Shown here piece after piece: positions 15,001 through 25,500 of a DNA stretch of 64,000 bases. The stretch spans positions 24,207,686 through 24,271,685 of the forward strand of contig OX243814.1 in assembly GCA_945859605.1 (NCBI GenBank), written 5' to 3'. The position numbers and the translations under genes were made by a program. Below the pieces are notes generated by a model, which had not been told where the DNA came from, ran no database searches, and saw only the letters and a list, made by a program, of their open reading frames with translations. The stretch comes from Lumbricus rubellus (lineage: Eukaryota > Annelida > Clitellata > Crassiclitellata > Lumbricidae). How positions within the stretch are numbered: the first letter of the stretch is position 1; every line of letters begins with the position of its first letter.

Positions 15001-15042
15001 GCAATCTGTGATGAGCTTATTGCTAAAGTTGGCACACGCTAA
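2..15042 (+). CDS. TACC: TACC family protein (transforming acidic coiled-coil), 5'-partial, 17 exons
   Basis: TACC proteins bind microtubule plus ends, centrosomes and spindle with ch-TOG/Msps and clathrin. Exons read: 2-837, 1629-1704, 2000-2432, 3025-3080, 3825-3900, 4465-4525, 4891-5074, 5111-5200, 5952-6038, 9086-9297, 9635-9678, 10130-10177, 12832-12899, 13304-13396, 13787-13893, 14390-14510, 14977-15042. The sum is 2658 nt, a whole number of codons (885 residues plus stop), and all junctions are GT-AG in phase. The N-terminal part is acidic, Ser/Thr-rich and disordered, with SDP-like motifs such as [13 protein letters not shown] and ALNPFKPGK. From exon 9086 on, about 250 residues form the coiled-coil TACC domain ([20 protein letters not shown], then [17 protein letters not shown], ending [16 protein letters not shown]), which is nearly diagnostic. 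Exon 4465-4525 could end at 4522, and exon 5111-5200 could run on to a stop at 5304. The start codon lies outside the window. Which TACC paralogue this is cannot be said. Confidence 0.93.
1460..1530. mobile_element. 71-bp palindromic TTAA-bounded MITE (piggyBac-like), copy A
   Basis: The segment begins TTAACCCTTTAATGCC and ends GCATTAAAGGGTTAA, so it has terminal inverted repeats of about 15 bp and is bounded by TTAA, the piggyBac target site. It lies in the TACC intron after exon 1. A reverse-oriented relative with the same interior (GGAGGGTATAGGATTTCCCA) is at 15487-15552. Confidence 0.65.
3210..3725 (+). pseudogene. Decayed non-LTR reverse transcriptase fragment in a TACC intron
   Basis: Between TACC exons 3025-3080 and 3825-3900 the plus strand reads as a broken reverse transcriptase: LFNLVLEAV, then [12 protein letters not shown] (the A/Y-x-D-D active site, here HFDDD), then [13 protein letters not shown], and after frame breaks [11 protein letters not shown] and [11 protein letters not shown]. 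This is the same order as in the intact element at 6715-8223 ([27 protein letters not shown]). Stops and frameshifts show it is dead. It is too decayed for a clade call. Confidence 0.7.
6660..8505 (+). mobile_element. Non-LTR retrotransposon (RTE-like LINE), 5'-truncated, inside a hAT element
   Basis: The element carries a long reverse transcriptase frame and ends in a polyadenylation-like CAATAAAGTG followed by ATTGATTGATTG, a simple-repeat tail typical of RTE-type LINEs. The endonuclease half is missing. Its exact left edge and target duplication could not be fixed. Because it lies wholly inside the hAT at 6243-9019, it inserted after that element. Confidence 0.8.
6715..8223 (+). CDS. LINE reverse transcriptase, 502 residues, N-terminally incomplete
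   Basis: RNA-dependent DNA polymerase for target-primed reverse transcription. Motifs in order: [18 protein letters not shown] near residue 13, [18 protein letters not shown] near 79, [17 protein letters not shown] near 142 (first catalytic Asp), [19 protein letters not shown] near 204, [15 protein letters not shown] near 242 (YADD active site), and a C-terminal [17 protein letters not shown] and [15 protein letters not shown] region typical of RTE-like elements. No stops interrupt 502 codons, so the copy is fairly young. The frame is open for a few more codons upstream ([10 protein letters not shown]). The apurinic endonuclease expected at the N-terminus is absent. Clade is my inference from motif style. 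Confidence 0.88.
   Translation: MEVEVEWAIKQLKDNKAPGHDGIPIELVKAGDEAVVRTITKLCNQIWRTGQWPEDWKRSVFIPIFKKGDARECGNYRTIAMISHTSKILLKIIHKRMEKTIERELPTNQAGFRKARGTRDHIANIRWIMERQREYGQQVHMCFIDYSKAFDCIDHTLLWRTLVEMGIPKHLVKLLKGLYVDQEAVIRTEYGDTGKFKIRKGVRQGCILSPFLFNLYAERIMRRAGLEEATEGVRIAGKILNNLRYADDTTLLAGKRDDLVELIRRVRKESEKAGLYFNVKKTKVMTTATWKNFEVDGETIEVVSSFTFLGSMIEKEGRSDMEIRRRVTMGKTAMNGLEKIWKDKYVSRETKKRLVRALIFPVVLYGCETWTKTRDMEKKINACEMWIWRKMLRISWTEKRTNESVREELGLEREETLQQTATWRKLSYFGHVMRSNGLEKELMTACGEGRRRCGRPRKKWLDEVQEKSGMRLEELREATRERINWRRCTRAFARAPVADGTR
9342..9423 (+). repeat. LINE/SINE 3'-tail repeat, copy 1
   Basis: Reads GTGGCTGGACTGGGAGTGCC, then GAGTAGGTTTCTTGAAGAGG and GCGCTATATAAATTCTCGAA. Related tails are at 17940, 21083 and 46447. 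The CTATATAAAT end resembles tails of CR1/L2-type elements, but the parent element is not identified. Confidence 0.55.
9793..9834. repeat. (TTG)n microsatellite in TACC intron
   Basis: An imperfect run of TTG/TTTTTG triplets about 40 bp long between TACC exons 9635-9678 and 10130-10177. It has no coding role. Confidence 0.8.
10323..11754. mobile_element. hAT-type element with perfect 8-bp TSD, carrying a nested MITE
   Basis: Begins TAGTGATGT and ends ACAACACTA. The same 8 bases CTCAGGCC flank it at 10315-10322 and 11755-11762. Inside each end are clusters of TTTCCGGAAA-type units (10338-10390 and 11652-11735, opposite orientation), probable transposase-binding subterminal repeats. The interior is AT-rich without a transposase frame, so it is non-autonomous. 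It lies in the TACC intron between exons 10130-10177 and 12832-12899. Confidence 0.85.
11101..11528. mobile_element. Harbinger-like MITE nested in the hAT at 10323-11754
   Basis: Left end GGCGTAGAAAAAAAATTG followed by TTGTGTTTCCGGTAAC; right end is the inverted counterpart (GTTACCGGAAACACAA and then a poly-T run to GGCC). The 3 bases TAA flank both sides (11098-11100 and 11529-11531), which fits PIF/Harbinger target sites. The interior is mostly A/T homopolymer with no frame. Superfamily assignment is inference from TSD size and GG-start. Confidence 0.65.
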
Positions 15043-15330
15043 CTAATCAAGACGTTTACGTGAACTGATTATTATGGCTGTCGAAACATTATGCTGAGCA
15101 GTTTGCCATGGACTGCATTTGAAATGCTGCTGTTACCTTCTCCAACATGATCTTGGACTGATTTAAATGCATTGGTTGCACAAGTTGACAGTAAACAAAC
15201 TTGTTCTGTGTTTTCTAAAAAATGTGTTAGTACGAGTCATTGTAGATAGTGATCTGAATGTTTGTGCACTGGAGTGCCATATGAAAGGTTTTTCATCTGA
15301 GTAGTGCTATGATTGATTAACTGTTCTTTA

Positions 15331-15336
15331 AATAAA
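15331..15336 (+). terminator. Probable TACC polyadenylation signal AATAAA
   Basis: A canonical AATAAA lies 289 bases after the TACC stop codon at 15042. It is the first well-placed signal downstream, so the TACC 3' UTR probably ends near 15350. No transcript evidence is available. Confidence 0.5.
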
Positions 15337-15486
15337 TTGAACTAAAAAGAAAATGTTTGTTTAAAACAAAAGACTGAATTACAAGTGGAAAAATCGTTTG
15401 AAAAGAGGTGGTGATTTGGGTGGATGGATCCAGAGTTTAATGACAGCTTGCCGTGGACCAAAATTTGTTTGGTTTACTGCAGCTCT

Positions 15487-15552
15487 TTAACCCTTTAATA
15501 CCGAGATGGTAGTATATGGGAAATCCTATACCCTCCGGCATTAAAGGGTTAA
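15487..15552. mobile_element. 66-bp palindromic TTAA-bounded MITE (piggyBac-like), copy B
   Basis: Reverse complement relative of copy A at 1460-1530: TTAACCCTTTAATACC at one end, GGCATTAAAGGGTTAA at the other, with the shared interior TGGGAAATCCTATACCCTCC. It lies between the two convergent genes. Confidence 0.65.
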
Positions 15553-16572
15553 ACAGGGAGAACGGACCATCTCAATGAGAACTGGAAAACACGGTGATGA
15601 ATATTTCTTACAAAAGTTGAGAGTTTACATAAGCCAATTTAGGTTCAAATGCACAAATTTGGAGCTGTTTACAGGCGACTCCTACAAGTACCATGTTCCC
15701 TTGGCACAATAAGCTCCCAGAGTGACGATATTTATAAAGTTACACAGAAAATGAGAGGGAAGGATGGGTTCAGTGTTTTTTGTGCCCTAAAAAGAACTGC
15801 TAACACAATCAATCACAGATAATCTTGTATTTATGTGGTAGTCACTTTTCAGTTACCATCCAACATTTGGTCATGATTTCTCTAAACTTCACTTCACTGG
15901 TCAGTCAACAAAAGCAAGCGGCCAGCCACATCTATAATGGTGTACATCCGAAACTACATGCATTTGCAATCCATTCAATACAAAAATTGTTTGTGGATCA
16001 AAAAAATTGATCATCTCATCTTTGCCCCTTACTTCTATCCAGCTGTTCACATTAATCACATGCATTTAAATTTCACGATACATAAAACATAACTTCTAAC
16101 ATTCCATCAAATTGTAACTCGACAAAAATAACGTCAGATCCAAATAAAGTAAAACCATACGGTAAAAATTACAGGTAAGCATGATAAAAGTCTGTGGTAA
16201 TGAAAATAACAGCTTTCTAACCATAGCGAATCGATCGTCCAAGCACAGTTGAAAAGGTCTGGCTGGCAATTTAATATACAAGATATTTACAACGTAGAGA
16301 TTGGAACTTGTCGAGATGCATTCAATCAGATTTCTTACACTTCATGTAAGGCTTCCAAAATGCTTAAATTACCAAAGCTAAACTTATTAAACCACCACCA
16401 GTATGTTTTTAATCATGAAAATCATAAAAAAAATTACTATTGTAAAGAAACTTTAATTACAAACCAGACATTATCTTTGTTAGTACTTCGTCAGCCACAG
16501 AACGTTCCCATTCAAAAGACATAATTATCGCCAATAGAAACAGTACACCCTATATTCTTACATCCATACAGA

Positions 16573-19500
16573 TTACAGTCCGATATCACTTAGGCTTTTT
16601 ATCATCAGAGTTGGGTCTTCAAAATCAGGTGAAGCACTTCTATGAGATCCCGATAAGAAATACTCCTGCGCAATCGCGTGAGACGGCAAAATTCCACTAT
16701 TTGTTAAACTATTGTCACACGTAAACTCGATTGTTCTGTTGCCATCTGAGGACGACAGTCGTGACATAATAGTTGTGTCAGCGTCAAGCCAAAGTGACTC
16801 TCGTTCGTCGTTTTCCTCCGACACCATCACAAGACACGAGTCGCTGAACACAGACGCAAGCTCAGAAGATTCACTATAAGCTTCCGATCTGCACGTTTCA
16901 ATTTCCATGTTCTCATGAGGATCTTCGTTGTCAACAGTGCCATCCAAACCCAAGCATATCTTGTCATCGCCATCTCCACCATCGTCTTCTTCCACAAGAT
17001 TTTCAAGAATATCGGCAGTCGCCTTCTTGTCTGAGCAGTTTGCAGCTGCTATCTTGTTCCCTGTGCATGCTGGAACAACAGGAAGCTTCTCGTCTGAAAT
17101 AATGTCAAAGTAAGAAAAAAACTTAATATCTGTTTAAAAATTATTTTCACATCAGTGTTTCCAACTCTTGGGCTGCAAAACCCTTTTGATGTGAATTTTT
17201 TTATAAAGCACCTACCTAAACCAAGGTTTAGGTTTCTTGTATACCTATCACCTGCAAACGAGACCACTATATATCTTTAGTTAATAAGAGCGAATGGGTA
17301 TATAATACAGCTTTAATCCATACAAATTACCTTAAAAATTAAATAAAATCTCGCAGAAACCTTGTCTGATTTATGTAGAAAACATTCAAACAACACTTCA
17401 ATTTCCTTCGAGAACGGAAAAACTGATTTGTCTACCACAATAATTGCAGCATATATCCAATTTTATTGAACCTGGCTTTCCTGTTGGACTTCAAACGATT
17501 TTTGGGATGAAGGAGAAAATCTCCACTAACCTTGTTGTGACTTGAGTCCATTTGTGCATACATCAGGTAATCCATTTCCCTTAGCACGGTCAGCCAAGTG
17601 AGTGGTTGACCTCTTTTGAAACGATCCATTGCCTCTCAACTTGGTCTTGTCTGAAGAACTACGTCGCATGAATGCCATAATGCTGTCCATTGCACGACCT
17701 CTGCTGCTTGTTTTCACCTCATTCGCCTACATTTTAAAATCACTATTTAAAATTCAGATTCGCATCTAATTTAGTTTAACACCTCAGTACAAGAAAATCA
17801 GATAGGTCCTACAAAATATAGAAATAGTGGTAACTAATTAATAATAGAATGACAAATACAGTCATAATAATAATAATAAAGATGATTTGTATAGCGCAAT
17901 AGCTCAACTTAGGCCAAAGGAAATGGTGTTGTAATGTACAGAGCGTACAGGAAACTTTTCTTTTGCCGTGGCTGGGCTGGGAGTGCTCCCGAGTAGTTTC
18001 TTGAAAGGGCACCATACACGTTAATAGAATGAAGGATTGAAAAATCTTTAAAGCAATTTGAAGTCTAGGTGAACAAATATACTTCACAGGTGATGACTTG
18101 ATAAGTTAGCTGCAAAAAGGATTATAATATGTTCTGTTAACTATTCTGATGCCAAAAATCTTTTTAGTATAAATACGAAGCAAGCAGCTGGACAAATATC
18201 GAGCTAATGACAGTGTTGCAAGCAATCCTGATCAAGACTTCACATGACTTAGAAAGACTCCCAAATACAAATTTTGATGAAACTGTGCAGACTTATTCAC
18301 TGCAAATCATTGATTAAAATTTGTACTTATATTTATTACAAATGTCCAAAAGTTCTTTGAAAGAACTAATAGCTTTCACAGTTACGAGTCCTATGAAATG
18401 AACAAGTCAAAGAAAACAAACCTTGTAGAGTTCCGACACACCAAGTTCATCAAAAACCCAGTGATCAAAGCAATTTGCCTGGCCGCCACAAACATCACGA
18501 AATAGTTCAGTGAGCAGAACAAATGCTGCAGATGGACTATGGTCTGCTTTGTCGGTTTTTGGCCGAGGCAGCGGAGGTTTTCCGATTAGAGGACGACAGT
18601 TGTTTGTGTTCCAGTCTGAACAGAATAAAAAATTATTAGTTAATGCCGTTGTTGTAAATCACCGCTGCACACCGAATATTCAAATTCCAATTTATCGATA
18701 CACAATTAAAATCAACAACCTTCTCAATCTTTGTGTGGCAGTTAGAAATATTGCTTCAATTCACAAGCTGTAACGACAACTACAATATTGCATGTACAGC
18801 ATTTTGCAACACAAGCTCTAACTTATAATATTGCCATTATAATCATAAGTTTTTTTCTCACATAGAGCTTCTGACATAAAACAGATTCTTAAAAAATGCT
18901 GAAAATGGCATTCAAGCATTCAGAGAACAGAGGTAAGACCAAGGATCTAAAATTAATCAAACAGCACATGAACTGGCTCTATAACTATACACTAAAAAGG
19001 TTCCTTTGAGCCATTTCTCTCTACTCAGCTTTTTCCATCACCATCTTCAACAGCAAGCAAGAAGAAACTTGCCATGAGTGCTAATGACCTAGAAAAATTT
19101 GAAATATGTTTCTCTGCTGATTGAAAACCAACAAACATCCACAAAATGCTGCATAATTATAATGCAGTACTCAATGCATACTAAATTAAAAGTGGAGTAT
19201 TAATCAGATATGATTATTGCAATTCCTTTCTTATTAACCTTCCTAATGTACATCTATCTTCTATTTAATCTGTTCTTAACTCTGCTGCTCCATTGCATCA
19301 CAATCATTTGCCCATAACTAGATACTCACACTTATCATTGTTTATAGTCAACCAACTACACTGGCTTCCTTTCTCTGCCCGTATCCAATATAAAGTCCTT
19401 TCTCTGGTCCTCAAGTTAAAACAACTGGGTCTTGTGCCAAAATATCTCAGGGATCTCATTCGGTCTTACTTGTTTCTCCACGAGCTATGACCACTATTAC

Positions 19501-22500
19501 TCAAGCCCAATCCTTCGTTATCAATGGGCCGTCTTTATGGAATTACCTCACCTCCACTCTGAATGAGACTCACCTTGTTATCTAGATGGATCTCTCGTCT
19601 TAAAACCTATTTCTTCTTTTGGGGTGCTTGCACTGGGAATGCCACTGAATGGCCATTGTTGTGAGTGGCGCCAAGTAAATTACTAGTTACATTACGTCAA
19701 TCTAATCTAAGAGGCTTATACAGTGCCACTGAATCAGTCAATGGTCCTTACAAAGTAAATTGCTAAGAAAATCAAATTCCAGGACACGTCTGGTCAAGAG
19801 CCAAGAAAGGAATCTGATAAGACATGGAAACAGCATGCAGAGGAAATCTCTTCGAAAAATAATTTTTAGCAGAGATCTCTAGCTTGAAACAGAAATGTGG
19901 AAATGTCTGGTGTAGTTTTAGGAAGATCAATAGCAGTGATGTAAAGAAGAAGTCATCTCTAATACCTTCTACTGATCATGCCCACGACAACGTTGCATGA
20001 ACGATGCATGCAAACTACCAATCACTTAAATAGAAAATGCTAGCCATAACTGAATTTGACTTGCTGTACAGCATAACAAGTTTTACCTATTCTTTTAAAA
20101 ACCAAAATCATAAATATCAAGCAAAATGGCCTTGTAGTACAAGTATTAAAAATTTATAATAGTTTCAGTTTAGAATGGTTTAGATGATTCCCTTGACACA
20201 GCTTTTGCATTGCACTTAGAAATTTGGGAGATTCACATTACATTACATGTGTCAAGTTGGACAGAGCCTGACATGCGTATCTTGCTCATCTTGAACTTTT
20301 AATATACTGCACTGCTGACGATGGTCCCTAACGTTCAATATATCAAAGTTTTGCTGTATCCACTATCGAGAGACTGCATCTTTTTTTTGGAGGCAGTACC
20401 AATCTGTTAACTGGCAATCATCATTGTCCTCAACGTGAACCAGGAACTTAAGAGACAGCGTAATATGTCAACTCGAGATGGGCGTCAGTTGGGCTATAAA
20501 TATTAGCGACAGCCTGCCACTGATGTTAATCCGGGTGATTGGACTTTGTTTGCTTACCAATGAACATTTGTGCTTAGAACAGTGCAAACAGTATTTCTGT
20601 GATGCACCACATGCTGTCATTGTTTTGCATGATGAACTAAATACCTGTAAACCTTCCAGCAAGCAAACTGAAAATATTAGCTAGCATTAACTATAATTAC
20701 TTATTATAACTAGCATTAAAGCAATCAACAAAACACTTAACAAGCATGCAGCAGCAGCAGCAGCAGCACATAAAGAAATTTTATTTTTAAACATTGAAAA
20801 TGCGTGTATTTCTGAAACAACACAGAAGCCAGAGAACAACAGCTTTCAAGGCAAACACAACAGTAAGCAAAACAGACTTAATGCACAGAAGTGAAGTTTC
20901 ATTCTTAATACTACAGACCGCACATTCCCCCTACCATAATCCACGTAGGCAAGCTATACATAACAACAACAGAGTATGAATATTTAGATCAAATATTCGT
21001 TTGTGCAACCATTGAACTAAAATGACAGCTGAACAAGTGAAGATGTGTACTTTGTGCTACATTAATACAACAATACAGCAGAGCGCCTCTGATTAGGTTT
21101 CTTGAAGGGGTGCTATATGAATTTTCAAATGAATGAATAATTCCAATAAATGTGTTCAAATGTAGATAAGACACAGATTTTGTTTTCACACACTTGAACT
21201 GCTTTAACAGCTGAATGAGTTAATAACCTTGACTAGCATAAGCAAACACGGTGAGCAAATGAACTAAAAACTTATCGCTAAGTTAAATGAAAAAATCAAA
21301 TGAAGATGTGCAACAACTCCTCAAAATATTTACCGTTGGTCAGTTCATCAGATTCTAAAATCAGATGTGAGCTGCAATTAAAGGACTTACAACTACACAG
21401 GAAAATTCACCATTGATACAAAAGGAATTCATAACTTGAAGTTAGTAACCAAGAACAAAATTAAACAATACATTTTTACTCATAAAAGGTTTACAACCAA
21501 TGCAATAACATTAGCTGAACATAATTCAATAATTGCTTTTCAGTAGTAAACCTATATATAATTCATGATCTAAATTTTATTATTTAAATCCAATTATTCT
21601 GGAAGCAACATCATATACATCATGAAAAGTAACTAAATATTGTCTACAGTTTTCAGATTGAACAAATTTTAAAATTGTAAGCCGTACACAGTCAAGTTTC
21701 AGTACAAAATAAGACAGCTGTCCACCACACCACACCACCATAGCAGGACACAGCATGGGAGCATATTTTGTTCCCAGAGCCCATGAGACAACAATGAAAA
21801 ATTTAAATAATGAAATTAGTGTAACATGAAACCAATTCTTTACTTTATAGCAAATATGCTAAGTAGTCTAAGGCTTACCTCTAAAATTATCCATTGACTG
21901 TGCAAGAACTGATTTACAATTCAATGAGTCAGCCTGAGTGTTTCCATTCAGTATGACTCCAGTTCCGACCTGTGGAAAAAATAATCAGAATTCAACATCA
22001 GTGCATCACTCATTCAATACAGTAACACACCAAGCATTCAAAATATTCCCATTACAATACTAATTATCACTTCATTAATTGCTGTAAAATTGCTCAAGTT
22101 GATCTTTTCTGTGTCTCAACTCCTTTAAAGACAATTCGCCTTAACTGAAGTGACCATCAAATGATGCCTTGTGCAGTAAGGTCATAGGTCTACACAAGGT
22201 CATGCACGATTAGATTCCACCAACAGTAATTATAAAAGTATCCAAAAATAATGTTTTGTGCCCTTTCCAAAACATTTAGTTAATAGCAAAAGCACTCCAA
22301 CCAAGAGATAGAAATGACACCAACCCTATTGTACCTTCACATCAATGCCAACTCTCCATTTTCTACAGAAGCCAGTATTAGCTACTAATCCATTTGCATA
22401 AATTTACATAATTTTTTACCAATTATCAGTTAAAGAAAAAAACATCAAATTTTTTTAAATTATCAGTTTAGAAAAAACTTAAGATACTCCATAGCTCCAA

Positions 22501-25500
22501 AGATAAATTTAGCGAAAAAGATATCAACATAACTGACAAATGTCGAAAGAAGGTATTAATGCAGAACAAGACACTCCTGAAAGAGTATATAAATACATAA
22601 ATTACTCACTATGTGTATCACAGTCCTTTCAAAGATGAAGCCATACTTCAAAAGAACGGGACCAAGAACATCCTTAACACATTCATCTGGATCAGCGCGC
22701 ACAGCCAATATCTTCGAGCCAAGACCAAGTCGGAAAACGACGCATCTGTGCAAGCAGATCTCTCTCCCCATAATTGTAGTTGCGTCATTTGTAACATCAA
22801 CAGACTGCAAAACACGAAAATTATAAAATTTTAGGAATCAATGTTACAATAAACCCTTAGTATCAACATCAATTTCAGTACTGTCACAACTAACAGTAAA
22901 TGACTTCAATCAGTCGAAAACTCAGCAATTCATTATATAGGATAGCAAGATAACAACCCATTCTCTAAGAAGCACAATAGAAACCTGGTTAAAACAATCG
23001 ATCAAAATGCTTGAACAATGTTGTGTTTCCTGCCATTGCCCAACTAAGGCTGGAGAAGCCAATGTTCCAACCAGCAAACCAAAAATACTTGAAAACAAAT
23101 GAGATATGTGTGCAAGTCATCTCTGCATTAACCCTTTACCCGTTCATTTTCCCCGTTAAGCCAGTGGTTTCAGCGGATATTCTCGGGGCAAACGGGTAAA
23201 GGGTTAAACGTTGGGACATGAGAAAGTTTGTTTACAAGTGTAAACATTGCTGTTAGAAAACTGGAAACCTACCACACCAGTGATACTGTCAACCACCTTG
23301 TAGAACACAAGTCCCGGCTTGATGATGTCACCCAGTTTTTCCAATGCCTGAGCAATCGTTTGGCCGTCATTGCACGTCAGAGGAACGACAGATCCAGTAA
23401 CAAGAACAACCTGACACATGGCCTCATCCAACCGATGGCCTTCAACCTTTGTTCAAATGAATAAACAAAAAACAATTAGTCATTAAAAATCAGCAAACAT
23501 TTTGAGGCTCAAAGCAACGTCAGATTTCATTTTATGGATGTGAGTGGTAAAAACATAGCACAAATTCTTTGCTAATAACACACAATTCTTTACCAATAAC
23601 ACACAATTCTTTGCTAATAACACACAATTCTTTACAAATCATTGGCTCATCTTCATTTGAACTGTAAGTAAAAGTCTAATTTCAAAAATATTTTTCTCTG
23701 TTACAAACTAATCGGAGCCATCAAAATTACAGTGAACAACAATTCTTTTAAATAATAAGAAAATAAAATTCATAAAACTTAAAAGAATGATGCGCCTAAT
23801 CCTGTGTAACGATAAAAATTACAACCTCAGCTGATGATAAAGTCTTTGAAGAAGCCCTGTCTGTAACGGCATGCACATCAGCGTTTGTACTAGACTTGGT
23901 GAACTTTTCTATCAAAGCAAATACCGTAACAGACTGAGTAGCACCAAGTACCTATTACAGAAACTTACAACTCAAACATCATAAAAAGCCATCTATATCT
24001 CCCCAATAATGTCCACCTATCCACCTATTAATTCCATCATACTATTAATTCAATTTACTGTTTGCTTCCACATTTATCATGTTCTTGACCAACCTAGTGA
24101 CGAAGAACAAAAGCAGTACCACAAGCTCAGACAGGGTTCATGGCTATAAAATCCTAGCAAATTCATTTTCTTAGCCTTGGCAATCCTTTAGTAAGCTTGT
24201 CGATCGTCTTATAAAACTGCAGTTAAATAAGTTAAATATGGTCAGTAAACTCAGTACAGATGAGTTCTCTGCTAGCGATGCAGGTAGGGCTGATAGTTTT
24301 ACACACACGCACATAGTCATGCCTAGAAATAAATAAAAATACTCACACCTGGCCACAAAAATAAAAATAAATACAGAAAAAAGCTGCACTGATTAGAGAT
24401 GCAGCACTAACTGGTTTGAATAGAAGCCAGATTTGATAAGTGTGGTTTCCTTAAAACTGCCCTGTGATAGGACAGAAGAAAATACCCAACTTCATTATAA
24501 ACACTAATTAAACAAATGCATGCATGCAAGACTTTGCAAGCAAATTACCTCATTTAAATGACTCTATGTTAAAAAACTTTTGACTCACTTCGATTCCAAA
24601 AGATGAGAGATCGTCGTTTCTTGTTCACATCGTCTTTGTCGGCTGATTTAGCGCCAGCCACCTGTTCAATATTAAACCATAGCAGATTAACCCTTTGTAT
24701 GCTTCTGACATGGCTAAAAATCTTCTAATCTCTAGCCTTTTATCCAAGCTGAATAAACGGACTGCTTGTGCAATTCATATGTCATCTGAAAGTTTATCTT
24801 TCTTGCCGAAACAACAATCTGGCTACGGAGCCTGTGCTTACCCAGATGATTGTTAATTTCTATGCTCAGGACTGCAATGGCCTGCATGGCTGTAAGGTAA
24901 CTCCAGTTTGTCTACATCAAAGTGTGAGTGGCCTTTCACTAGTTATTGACATTCTCTTAAAACCCCATGAAAACTCACTCGTCATCATTTTCGTCCTTTG
25001 CAGTCTCTGCACTCATTCTTTCATAACTGCATATATTCAGTGGGATTTTGGTTGCACCTACTCAAACTGGTCCCTGGTCTCAATAGATTTGAAAACAGGG
25101 CTCCATTATGCCAGGTTCTCTTTCTTCCTTATCTCCTTTCCACTGCACAATCATCTTTCCTTTCTAAGGTTCAACTCACAATACCGAGGCATATATTCAC
25201 GGCCAAGCCGCTGAGGGATTTCCTTAGCTGAAAAAATGTTGAAACATAAGAGGCACTTTGCAAGTAAATGTTATCCAATCACATCTCACTTAATCTCTTA
25301 ATTTAAGCTAAATTTATCTGGTTTGGCAACCACCATCAGCTCCAAAAGATATCCTTTATAAATACAAAATTTACAGCTTTTAATGTGTTCATAAACACGG
25401 CTTGCCTATCACCATAAATGAGATAAGAACACTAAAAGGCACTGACAACTTCCTAACATTCTGAGATTAGGTGCAAAAGTCACATTTTACCCGGCATATC

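Larger units (their letters stand above)
15043..16572. other. Convergent 3' intergenic region between TACC and the RGS12-like gene
   Basis: Contains the TACC 3' UTR and AATAAA at 15331, the MITE at 15487-15552, and then sequence that should include the 3' UTR of the minus-strand RGS12-like gene. I see no coding exon here. Short open frames are AT-rich and featureless. Confidence 0.6.

Noticed and set aside
24768..25214. 148-codon open frame as a gene
   Set aside because: No recognisable domain, no splice logic, and it lies inside an intron of the opposite strand.
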